Origin: Sorex araneus
Lineage: Eukaryota; Chordata; Mammalia; Eulipotyphla; Soricidae
Assembly (NCBI RefSeq): GCF_027595985.1
Contig: NC_073308.1
Span: 14,352,511 to 14,416,510, forward strand
DNA: 64,000 nt
Direction: 5' to 3'
A program made the position numbers and the translations under genes. This document shows positions 12,501 through 24,500 of the stretch, piece after piece; position 1 is the first letter of the stretch; each line of letters opens with the position of its first letter. The notes under the pieces were generated by a model. That model was not told the origin of the DNA. It saw only the letters and a list, made by a program, of their open reading frames with translations, and ran no database searches.

Positions 12501-15500
12501 CAGGGCAGTAAAGGGCAGCTGCAAGGAGCTCACAGGCTCTGGAGTCCCTGGTCATGCCCTAACGGGGTCAGAGCACCCAGGCAGCACCAAGGACGGGCCC
12601 TTCCCCGCTGGCCTCACTCCAGTTGCATTTCCCCACCCGAGCCACGCTCCCAGGACCCCGGGGGCACTGCACACACCATCCGGGACGCTTGCCGGGCAAT
12701 TCGGTAGACGGTCCAGCCGTTGGAGACACTCTCCAGCTGCTGCTTGATGACCTGCTTGACCTCGGCCGATAGTGCCTTCTGACTAGCCACGAAGACCACC
12801 GTGGCCAGGCTCACCTGACAGGAAGCGAGAGCATGAGACGCGCGTCCTGCCCATCAGCGCCCCACCTCGAGATGCCCAAGGTCTGTCCAGACAGGAGGGC
12901 GGACCACTCCCACTCTGAAGCCATGCGGCCACGTTATTCCATGGCTCGTCTCACAGTGAGGGATGAATGGTGACGGCACGGTGACAGCAGTGAAGTGGGT
13001 CGACGAGACGCTTCACCACAGAGGAAGGTCCCTAAAGCAGCGAGCACACAGCCGTCCTGAAACCCTGCTGCTGCCCTGGCCATGTGCAAGGCGACCACAC
13101 ACGACACAGCGACACCCTACCTGGGGATGTGGCTGCACCTGGGAGAAGGACAAAGAGGCCCCAAGGGCACACCCAGGGGGCACCACAGGCTACACCAGGG
13201 CTTCCAGCTGCACCTTGGAGGGTCTTTCTTAACCCATGGGATGGGAGCAGAGCTTTTCTCTAACACCCCGACACTCTGGGGATCATGCTTCGTAATTTAG
13301 AATGACTAAATATGTTACATGACTCAGGCTGTACTAATGAGAAAAGGATAAAAATCACATTAGCTTCTGTCCAGAAAGATGGTACGGAAGGTAAGGAGCT
13401 TGCTTTGCTTGCAGCCAACCCGAGTTTGGTCCCTGGCCCCCCATATAGTGGAGTGACTCCTGAGTACAGAGTCAGAAGGAAGCTCTGAGCACTGCAGGGT
13501 GTGGCCCCAAAACAAAGCAAACAAAAACCACATTAGGTGAAAATGAAGTTTGATTGAAAAAAAGATTGGCCAACTGCCCCCCACGGCACATACACCCCGG
13601 ACGCTGCTCAGCTGCCCTTCGTGTGCAGACACCGGTTTCCTGTCTGCAGCTCAAGTTCAGGACTGAACTGTTTTGTGAAAGAGATTTCTGCGTCTTAGGC
13701 ATGAGGCAGCGGAGATGAGCGAGAGAACAAGAGAGCGAGAGAGCACACGGAGCACTCGCCAGGCCACTGCTGAGGGAAGCAGTGTGGGCAGGATGCACTG
13801 GGCTCCCATACCAATGAGCTCACGCTGCCCCCTTCGCACACTCTGGGTTTGGGGTGGCACTGCCAGAATGTTGCCCTTGTAAATGGGATGGCTGCTGGCA
13901 ATGCTCAGGGCCCCATGGTGCTCTGCCACGACCCCCAGTCCCCGGGGCTCCTGTTACCAGCAGTTCCTGCTGCTTGTCGCTGGCCGAGCGCCCAATGGTC
14001 TTGTAGAGCTCCAGGAGGTCTCCCAGCAGGCCCTCGCCCAGCACCGGCAGCTTCATGGCGATGGCCGCCAGACAGTGGCACATGAGGATGCAGGCCGCAG
14101 GCCGGGCTGCGGGCAGCTGCATCAGCAGCGCCTCCACCACAGACTGGCCAAGATGGGGCCGGCCGGTGGCCAGCTTCACCATGCAGTTCAGGGCGACCTG
14201 CGGGGAGCAGAGTCAGGCGGTCACTCGGGGAAGGCGCAGATATAAGGTAAGGAGCCGGGCGAGCGAGGGGAGGGGTCTTGGTGGGAGTGACCCTGACTTC
14301 CACACTGCACACTGCGGCAGGTAGGCCGGCCCATCCACCTGGCCTCCACCTGACATTCCTCAGGAAGAAGATGCGATAAGCCCCCGGAGCAACACTGACG
14401 AGGCCAGAGAGCTCTTCAGCCTTCATGCTTGAAAACCATTTTTTTCCCAAGGATTTTTGGGCCATACCTGGTGGTGCTTAGGGCTTGCTCCTGGCAGGAA
14501 ACCCAGGGGACCCTAAGTGGCGCTAGAGACTGGGCGTGACGCAGCCACATGTCAGGTAACTGCCCTGCCTGCTGCACTATCTCCCCAGGCCACATTCTGA
14601 AACCTTGAACACCTCCATGTGAATTCTGTGAGGCGTGAAAGCAGGGCTGGAGGTGGGAGGGAATGCAGGGTGCTCGCCTCACACGCAGCTGGCCGGGTTC
14701 AGTCCCCAGCACCCAATATGGTCCCCAGAACTCTGCTAGGAGTGACCCCTGCCTGAGAGCCGAGCCAGGAGAAAGCACCACCAGGCATGGCCCCAAAACA
14801 CAAAAAATCAAAGTGGAAGCCAACATGCTCTGTTCATTCATCTGGCTTACAACCCCAACTCCGAAGGCCGGGAGGCCAGAACAGTAAGCAGTCATGGGTT
14901 TGCCTCGTCTCATCTCTCTGGGGTCACTTCTGTGTCTCCTGGGATGACAGACTCCCAAGGGGACAGGGGCTCTGCTCACATGGACCAGTCCTCCCTGGGG
15001 ATCGGCCACAGGCAAGTGATCTTGTGAAGGCGGCAGCAGCTATGGCGCGCATGCTCTCTGCACCCAAGAACCAGGGCGGGGCCTGAGTTAGGGCTCCCCA
15101 CTGTGGGCCCCCTGCCGTGTGAATGGGGTGCATGGGAGGGCCCCCGCCCCCGAGACCCAGTGACGGTGACCACTGGGGAAGGAGTGGAGGCCGCAAGTGC
15201 AGAGTAGGGCCCGCTGGCCCCTGGTGGAGAGAAGGCAACATCCAGCATCCCCATCACAGGGCTTTCCTCCAGGAGGGTGGCCTCACCTTCAGAGTCGCCT
15301 GCGCACCAGGGCTGTCATCTTGGCTACACAGCACCAGGAGGGATTCCAGGCCAAACACAGCATCTTGCTCCAGGGCCAGCAGGTCTAGAGGAAAGACTCA
15401 GTTGGAGGGGCTGGAGTGACAGAACAGTGGGGAGGGTGTTTGCCTTTGCACGTGGCTGACCCCGGTTTGATCCCCCGGCATCCCATATGGTTCCACAATT

Positions 15501-18500
15501 CCTCCAGGAGTAATTTCTGAGTGCAGAGCCAGGAGAAACTACTAAGCATCACCAAGTGTGACCCAAAATGCCAGTAAGTAAATAATTAAAAATTTATTTT
15601 AAATCTTTTTTTTGGGGGGGTCACACCTGGTGATGCACAGGGGTTACTCCTGGCTTTGCACTCAGGAATTACTCCTGGTGGTGCTCAAGGGACCATATGG
15701 GATGCTAGGGATCAAACCCGGGTCGGCTGCGTGCAAGGCAAATGCCCTACCTGCTATGCTAGTGCTCCAGCCCCTAAAAAAAAAAATTGAAAAAATAAAA
15801 ACAACTCAGTTGGAGAGTGGACAGCACAGCGGATGAGACACACCCACAGTCGTCCAGGGGAGCAAGCGGTCAGGGAGTGAGTCTGACACCGGCCTTCCCA
15901 GAAAGCGGCGTGGCAGAGCAGGGCAGAGGCCCCGGACAGTGGCACGCCTGAGACTACTGAGGGTCACAAGCATCCCACACCCACCAGGAGCCACAGTCAC
16001 AGAGCTCCTCGTGGGGCAGAGCTGGAGCGGCTCAGAACACTGAGTGGCGTCTGGGGCCTCTTCCCGGCCAAAGCCATACTGGGCACAAGGACCCTGGCGC
16101 CAGGAAGAGCAGAAGTACTTTCAGGAAGTAACAACGACCCCACATAGTCATGGGACCACAGAGACCCCAACAGCTGTTATGTTACAGCTGCCAGTATCTT
16201 TTCTTACCATCATAGGGCTCGTTTTTCTCCAAAGGTTCTAGGAAACTCTGAATGCATTAGCTGACCAAATGGTTAGTTAGTCTACTACACGTTGCTTCTG
16301 ATAACCCAGAATGATTCTCTATGCCATACGGTAGGAAATACTCGATCCTACGTCAAATTTTAAAAAGGTTTAATTGTTCAAACCACAGAAGCAACAGATA
16401 ATCACAGCTTGCGAGTGAAGAGGAAAGCTGCTACCGGGCAGCAGAGCCGGCTGCAGAGGGCCGAGGGGAGCAGGGCTGCAGCAGGGGTCCGGGACAGGCC
16501 CACCACCCGGAACGCAGATGAAACGAACATGCGCTGCCTTTTCTGAAACCAGGAAAACTTCCTCAAGCCTCAAAGGCTGTCAGGGACACAACCACGCCTG
16601 TCCACATTGCTCTCTGCACACACCTTAGCGTGCAGGAGCCTGTGCGTAAGGGCTGACGGGAGATCCAGTGAGAATCAACTCATGCTGCTGTTAATTCACG
16701 TGACGGCCCCCGGTGAGATGGGCTGCGATTTAAGATCTTTGAGAAGAACTTAAGGTTTTTCCCTTCATTTTTCCACTCCAAATCAGGGCCATCCCCACAC
16801 AGTGCCAGGCGCACAGGAGTGAACAGCTGCCAGGGACCAGCAGTGCCTCACAGCCCAGTGCCAAGGCCTCGCTGACTGAAAAGCTTCCCAGAGAACCGAG
16901 CAGTCTGGAGGAAAGAGGCCCCAGGAGCTCTTCAGGAGGTGACTGATGGGTTGACAATATGGCTCCAGGGAAGCCTGGGAGGAGCCAGGTGGGGCCGTCT
17001 CCCGGGGCCCACGCAGCTGACCCACCTTTCTCCTGGCACGAGACGGCTATGTTGGTGAGCACCCTCGCTCCGTGGGCCGCCACGCCCCGGTTGCTGTGGT
17101 AGCAGCACTCCTGGGCTAGCCTGACCAAGTCCGAGGCTCTGGGGGAAGATCCCACGTTCCCTAAACAAGCAGAAGAAAGGAGCAACCGTCACTCAGATCC
17201 ATGGGCCCCGCGGGTTTCTTCTCTTACCTGCTCTCAACAAAGTACTATTTCTTTTTCTTTTTTTTCTTTGGGTCACACCTGGCAATGCACAGGGGTTACT
17301 CCTGGCTCTGCACTCAGGAATCACCCCTGGCGGTGCTCAGAGGACCATATGGGATGCTGGGAATCGAACCCGGGTTGGCCACGTGCAAGGCAAACGCCCT
17401 ACCCGCTGTGCTATTGCTCCAGCCCCCAAAGTACCATTTCTTGAGCAGGCACAGGCCAAGAGATCCTGGGTGACGAGGATCTGTGACCCTCATCAAGATG
17501 TCCCATAACAACATCATCAGAACTAAGCCCGGGCAACGGAAGGCGGCGTCTCCGAGATCCCAAGAGATTCTGCTTGAAGTGGGTGTTGCTGGGCCGGAGT
17601 GACTGTACATGGGTTGGGACCCTGACCTTACAGCCCTCCCACCAGGGGTCAGTCCAGAACATGGCAGTCAGTAGGTGCCCTGACCACAGCCAGGTATGGC
17701 CTCTACACCACTAAATTAGGGGCTGGAGTGATAGCACAGTGGGTAGGGCGCTTGCCTTGCACGCGGCCGACCCGGGTTCGATTCCCAGCATCCCATATGG
17801 TCCCCTGAGCACCGCCAGGGGTAATTCCTGAGTGCAGAGCCAGGAGTGACCCCTGTGCATCGCCGGGTATGACCCAAAACGAAAAAAAAAAAAAAAACCC
17901 TAAATTAAAATGAAAAGAAAAACATTTTTAAAAAGGGAGAATATTGTCACAGGCTTCCTGACAGATGAGACGGTTCTCAAGAGGAAAGCGGAACACCAAT
18001 CACCCCACTAGGTCCTCCCCAGCTCACACATGGCGTTGTACCAGACCTCCAGCCACTCCTGCAGGAATCCACGGGGGGCTGCTGAGCTCTTGGCGGCCGG
18101 CACCTCACTTTTATGGCAGGAACAGAAGCTGAGACTCATGACTTCCCTGCCCCTTCCCTGCCCATAGCGCCTGCGTCTCCTGTGGGACTCACCAGGGAGG
18201 CACCCCGGGCCCAGGTTCCCTGTGGGAATGGCTCCCATGACTGCAGTGAGTGGTCCTGCACTGCCAGGCTCGTACCTGCCCCAAGGATGCCCCCCAGCCC
18301 CCAGAGCACATTTCCCTACAGAGAAATCCTCCTATGATGCACCTATACTTTGAACCAGCGTGCTGTAATTACACTGAATTACAGAACAAATAACCACATA
18401 CACATCGAATCTTCAAATGTGTGACTGTATTGCAGGATAAGCCCCCTTTTCTGGGTAACTGGTTTGCTCTGGGGGAGTATTCCTCAACTGCCTGTGCCGT

Positions 18501-21500
18501 CTGACAGAGCGCCTTCCAGGGTCCAGGAGCAGCTGAAAGGGCTGGGCTGGGATACTGCAAGCTGAATCCTGGATTCAGCTCCCAGCACAGCAAGGTCTTC
18601 CAAACACCAATGGCAGGGACCCCAAGCACCGAGTCAGGAGTCCCCACTCCCCCAAATAGCAGCAGCTTCATTCCCAGAGCACTGTTTCCTGCCCGTCTTC
18701 CAGAGCCACCTTCTCCCAGGCGCACCAGCGAACGAGCCCCCAGTGATTGAGGAGTCTCTGCTGGCGAGAATCAGACACACCCAACTTCATTTTGTCTCAG
18801 AAACAGTTTCTCATGGCTATACGGAAATAAAAATCTAATCAAGAGACATTTAAACATACGCTATTATTCATGGCAATGATTTGACCTTAGAAAATCCTTG
18901 GCTTCATTTCTCAGGAACATTACTCACCTGCAGAGCTGAGCCCTCTGCCTAATCCCATATTTTGTAGTTTGTATACTACAAAATCCAGTAACAGGACAAA
19001 CAAAATACCTAGCTTAAGAAGGACTTGATTAATTATAACCTGAAATAATACTTACAAATGCCTTTGAAATACCGAACCAAAGAAAAGGAAAACCATCGAT
19101 GCCTAGGTCAGCTGGTGTCAAGGCCTGGGCTCAGTCCACACCCAACAGTGGTCAGGGATGACTCCTGGCAGTGCTGGGGATCAAACCTGGGTGGGCCGCC
19201 TGCGAGGCCAGCGCCTTCCAGAGCCTTATCTCTCCGGCCACTGTGAGCAGCCGCAGGAGGGCGCTCCCGATCACAGACGCTGCTAACACTCAGCTAGCAC
19301 TGCAGCTAGCACTGCTAGACGCTGCTAGCACTGCAGCTCTTTCAGTGTGGACAACACTCAGGGCTGCAAATTGAGCTGAAGAACCAGGACAGGCTGGTGG
19401 GGCGGGGAGTGGGGGCTGGGGTCTGCAGGAATATCCACCCTTCTCAGGGGGACCTGTAACGTAGCAATAGCATAGGTGCTACTATAACGAGTGGGCAGGG
19501 AGAGCTGTGCCCCTATGCCCGACCCCACACACAGAAGGAGAGCAATGGTTCAAGGTTTTCTTCTGGCTTCAGGGCCTCTCCCGGGAGTGCTCAAGGGCTT
19601 CTGCGGTGCTGGGGACTGGGCTCCAGCCTGAGTCACCTTCCCAGCCCCCAGAATGTATTTCCAAGGAGCCATGCCCTGAAAGCTGACAGGACTGCGGGGG
19701 ATGCGAGACACGGCTCAAGGCGCCCTGCCCTCCAGCCCTCCCTCACCTGCGGCGACGCTGAAGTAGTGCTTCACAGCGATGGTGCCCGACAGCGTGGCCA
19801 GCACTGACAGTGTCCCCAGCTTCAGGCTGTCGTAAGGCGTCTGCAGGGCACACTCGCAGAGAGCCTGGGGGCAGAGGGCAGAGGGCAGAAGCCTTGGTCA
19901 GACAGGTTCTCAGTGCTGTCAGCTCATGCCCAGTGCTCTAGTTTTCAGGGAAACGAACTACTGACGTCCTTTTTACTGCTGACGTTCTGCTTTATACAAC
20001 AAATAAATCGCCTTAGAAATCCTTCACCAGGGGCTGGAGAGATAGCACAGCGGGTAGGGCGTTTGCCTTGCACGCGGCCGACCCGGGTTCAAATCCCAGC
20101 ATCCCATATGGTCCCCTGAGCACGGCCAGGGGTAATTCCTGAGTGCAGAGCCAGGAGTAACCCTGTGCATCGCCAGGTGTGACCCAAAAAGCAAAAAAAA
20201 AAAAAAAAAAAGAAATCCTTCACCAGAGACTCCCCGGAGATGAAGAATGAAGGAAATGTCCCGCTGCTAAGGGCACTATGCGAAGACACGCAGCCCTCGG
20301 CAGGAGCAAAAGACACTGAGGTTCTACAGAAGAAGATAATAGTAATCATTTTATTTCTTGATTTTTTTTCTTGCTTTTTGAGTCACACTCGGTGAAGCAC
20401 AGGGTTACTCCTGACTCTGCACTCAGGAATAACTCCCGGCGGGGGACGATGTGGGATGCTGGGAATCGAACCTGGGTCAGCCGAGTGCAAGGCAAATCCC
20501 CTACCCGCTGTGCTATCACTCCAGCCCATTATTTATAATTTTAATTGATACACTTGGCTGTTGAGGTACTCAGGGCCTACTGCTGGTTCTGTGCTCAGGG
20601 ATCACTCCTGGTAGGGCTGTGCACAGTCTCGTAACCCTTGTGTTCTCCCGGGTCCTGATAGTCATCATTTTAAAGGACAATTCTGTCATTTGAAAAAAAT
20701 CAAACAAAATATCAGAAAATGATAAAATGACTCACATTGCTCTAAACTCCTCACAGGCCACCATTTGGGGCCCTGAAAGTTCTTACAGCCCATATGATTC
20801 TACTGCACCCACTCAGCTGGTGAGCCCGACAGATGATCCCAAAGTCCCCAGAGGTTGCACCATCCTTCCACAGCATGTGACAAGGCTCTGTTGCCACCAA
20901 TCCTGGCTGCTGCTGTAGTACCGATCACCAGCACCAGAGTCCCTACCTACCTCTGTCACTCCCTACAGGCCCCCTGTCTGCCTCTGTCACTCCCCCCAGA
21001 CACCCTGTCTGCTGTCACTCCCCCCAGGCCCCCTGTCCGCCTCTGTCACTCCCCCCAGGCCCCCTGTCTGCCTCTGTCACTCCCCTCAGGCCCCCTGTCT
21101 GCCTCTGTCACTCCCCTCAGGCCCCCTGTCTGCCTCTGTCACTCCCCCCAGGCCCCCTGTCTGCCTCTGCCACTCCCCCCAGGCCCCCTGTCTGCCTCTG
21201 CCACTCCCCCCAGGCCCCCTGTCTGCCTCTGCCACTCCCCCCAGGCCCCCTGTCTGCCTCTGTCACTCCCCCCAGGCCCCCTGTCTGCCCCTGTCACTCC
21301 CCCCAGGCCCCCTGTCCGCCCCTGTCACTCCCCCCAGGCCCCCTGTCCGCCTCTGTCACTCCCCCCAGGCCCCCTGTCCGCCTCTGTCACTCCCCCCAGG
21401 CCCCCTGTCCGCCTCTGTCACTCCCCCCAGGCCCCCTGTCCGCCTCTGTCACTCCCCCCAGGCCCCCTGTCCGCCTCTGTCACTCCCCCCAGGCCCCCTG

Positions 21501-24500
21501 TCTGCCTCTGCCACTCCCCCCAGGCCCCCTGTCTGCCTCTGCCACTCCCCCCAGGCCCCCTGTCTGCCCCTGCCACTCCCCCCAGGCCCCCTGTCTGCCC
21601 CTGTCACTCCCCCCAGGCCCCCTGTCTGCCCCTGTCACTCCCCCCAGGCCCCCTGTCTGCCTCTGTCACTCCCCCCAGGCCCCCTGTCTGCCCCTGTCAC
21701 TCCCCCCAGGCCCCCTGTCTGCCCCTGTCACTCCCCCCAGGCCCCCTGTCTGCCCCTGTCACTCCCCCCAGGCCCCCTGTCTGCCCCTGCCACTCCCACC
21801 AGGCCCCCTGTCTGCCCCTGCCACTCCCACCAGGCCCCCTGTCTGCCCCTGCCACTCCCCCCAGGCCCCCTGTCTGCCCCTGCCACTCCCCCCAGGCCCC
21901 CTGTCTGCCCCTGCCACTCCCCCCAGGCCCCCTGTCTGCCCCTGCCACTCCCCCCAGGCCCCCTGTCTGCCCCTGCCACTCCCCCCAGGCCCCCTGTCTG
22001 CCCCTGCCACTCCCCCCAGGCCCCCTGTCTGCCCCTGCCACTCCCCCCAGGCCCCCTGTCTGCCCCTGCCACTCCCCCCAGGCCCCCTGTCTGCCCCTGC
22101 CACTCCCCCCAGGCCCCCTGTCTGCCCCTGCCACTCCCCCCAGGCCCCCTGTCTGCCCCTGCCACTCCCCCCAGGCCCCCTGTCTGCCCCTGCCACTCCC
22201 CCCAGGCCCCCTGTCTGCCCCTGCCACTCCCCCCAGGCCCCCTGTCTGCCCCTGCCACTCCCCCCAGGCCCCCTGTCTGCCCCTGCCACTCCCCCCAGGC
22301 CCCCTGTCTGCCCCTGTCACTCCCCCCAGGCCCCCTGTCTGCCCCTGTCACTCCCCCCAGGCCCCCTGTCTGCCCCTGTCACTCCCCCCAGGCCCCCTGT
22401 CTGCCCCTGTCACTCCCCCCAGGCCCCCTGTCTGCCCCTGTCACTCCCCCCAGGCCCCCTGTCTGCCCCTGTCACTCCCCCCAGGCCCCCTGTCTGCCCC
22501 TGTCACTCCCCCCAGGCCCCCTGTCTGCCCCTGTCACTCCCCCCAGGCCCCCTGTCTGCCCCTGTCACTCCCCCCAGGCCCCCTGTCTGCCCCTGTCACT
22601 CCCCCCAGGCCCCCTGTCTGCCCCTGTCACTCCCCCCAGGCCCCCTGTCTGCCCCTGTCACTCCCCCCAGGCCCCCTGTCTGCCCCTGTCACTCCCCCCA
22701 GGCCCCCTGTCTGCCTCTGTCACTCCCCCCAGGCCCCCTGTCTGCCTCTGTCACTCCCCCCAGGCCCCCTGTCTGCCTCTGTCACTCCCCCCAGGCCCCC
22801 TGTCTGCCTCTGTCACTCCCCCCAGGCCCCCTGTCTGCCTCTGTCACTCCCCCCAGGCCCCCTGTCTGCCTCTGTCACTCCCCCCAGGCCCCCTGTCTGC
22901 CTCTGTCACTCCCCCCAGGCCCCCTGTCTGCCTCTGTCACTCCCCCCAGGCCCCCTGTCTGCCTCTGTCACTCCCTACAGGCACGCTTTCAGCCTCTGTC
23001 ACCCTCCAGGCACTCTGGCTGCTGTCACTCCCTACCCTGTCACAATCCCTCTTTTCTATGCCACTCCTCAGCACGGCTCCTTCGCGCAGAGTGTTTGGAA
23101 AGAGCCCGGATTCCAGGACAGGGGGCCCAAGTACCGCTGGACTACCATAAGCCTTGCCCACAGCTCAGAGTGCTGTGGCAGGAGGTTACAGTGCTGGAGG
23201 TAGCCTGCAGCTCGGAGGAGCTGGTCATCAGGCTCATGGGAGCCCGTCCAAGGCCCTTCAAGTCAACGAATATTCACTGCAGAAGAACCCCACACTCCGG
23301 ATTCCTGGAGAATCACCAGCAGCCTTGGTGTGGGGGCTAGAAACAGACGAAACCTTGAATGCTCCCGGTCCAGCCTCTGTCACGGATGGATGCCCTGCCG
23401 GCACACTGCCTTACAGAGGGGAAGGTCACAGGCTAGAGCAGCTGGAGGGAGGCCCTGATCTCAGAGCAGGCCACAGCCCCAGGTGTCCCCACGCGACTGA
23501 GGAGTACAGCCATGCAAGGATGTGGGTAGACAGGGTCAGGGTGGACCCCAAGAGACCCACAGACAACCCCCACGACCGAAGCCCCGTGCAAGGACATGGG
23601 ACACGCAGAGGGGGGGCTGGATCCCTGGGAGGGGTCAGGGGAGCCCCCGTAGGGAGACACCATGGGGTCTGTGTGCAGAGAAAACTGCTCAGACCCTCTG
23701 AGGACATTCTTGGGAAATTACTAAATAAATTACCCCACAATGAATCTGAATTTTAAAAAAATGCTTCAAATTAATGGCAATGAGGACACTACAAGATATA
23801 ATTTAGGGATGTGGTCAATTTGCATTAAGTGGAAAATTAATGGCCTTAAGTGTTTCATTATTAAACAAAAAAATAAATGTGACTTGGGGGCTGGAGCAAT
23901 AGCACAGCGGGTAGGGCGTTTGCCTTGCATGCGCCAACCCAAGTTCGATTCCCAGCATCCCATATGGTCCCCCGAGTACCAGCAGGAGTGATTCCTGAGT
24001 GCATGAGCCAGGAGTAACTCCTGTGCATTGCTCGGTGTGACCCAAAAAGCCAAAAAAAACAGTGCCAAGTACTTGAAGAGGGAACCGGGTGCCACAAGTC
24101 CAGTGACGAGAAGGAAGATGGCGACACAAGCAGCAGCAGCAGGTCACACAGAGACGCACTCAGGCCAGAGTCTTTTCCCTGACAGTCAGGGCTGCAGCGA
24201 ACACCGAGACCAAGACTCTGAGGCGCGACTTTGCTGCTCTCTGTGAGAAAAACAGCAAACCACCAAGTCTGCACTTGGCTTGTACCCCTTAGACCAGCCA
24301 GGATAGAAGTGCTGTCCTGAACTCAACAATGACGTGACACCCAATTTAAACCAAAATCCCCAACTTAAAACCAACCAAAAACCGACAAGACCCAGAAGGC
24401 AAATTTAGATTCAATAGTAAGTTTGGGGGGTTCTGTTGGTTTTTGGTTTCTAGGCCACACCCAGTGGTGCTCAGGGCAAACTCCTGGCTCAGTGCTCAGG

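Noticed and set aside
17719-17800. tRNA genes at SINE heads
   Set aside because: The heads contain A- and B-box-like sequence but no complete cloverleaf or anticodon arm, and they continue into the SINE body and A tail.
20089-20349. Short proteins shared by many places in the window (patterns such as GSHPAMLRG or AVLRGPYGML)
   Set aside because: These are translations of the SINE in different frames, not a gene family.
20951-23040. CRISPR array
   Set aside because: Units are contiguous with no unique spacers, and the genome is mammalian.
20855-23203. 782-aa proline-rich ORF as a protein-coding gene
   Set aside because: It is entirely the 31-bp tandem repeat without stops, lies inside an INTS7 intron, and its peptide pattern is dictated by the DNA period.
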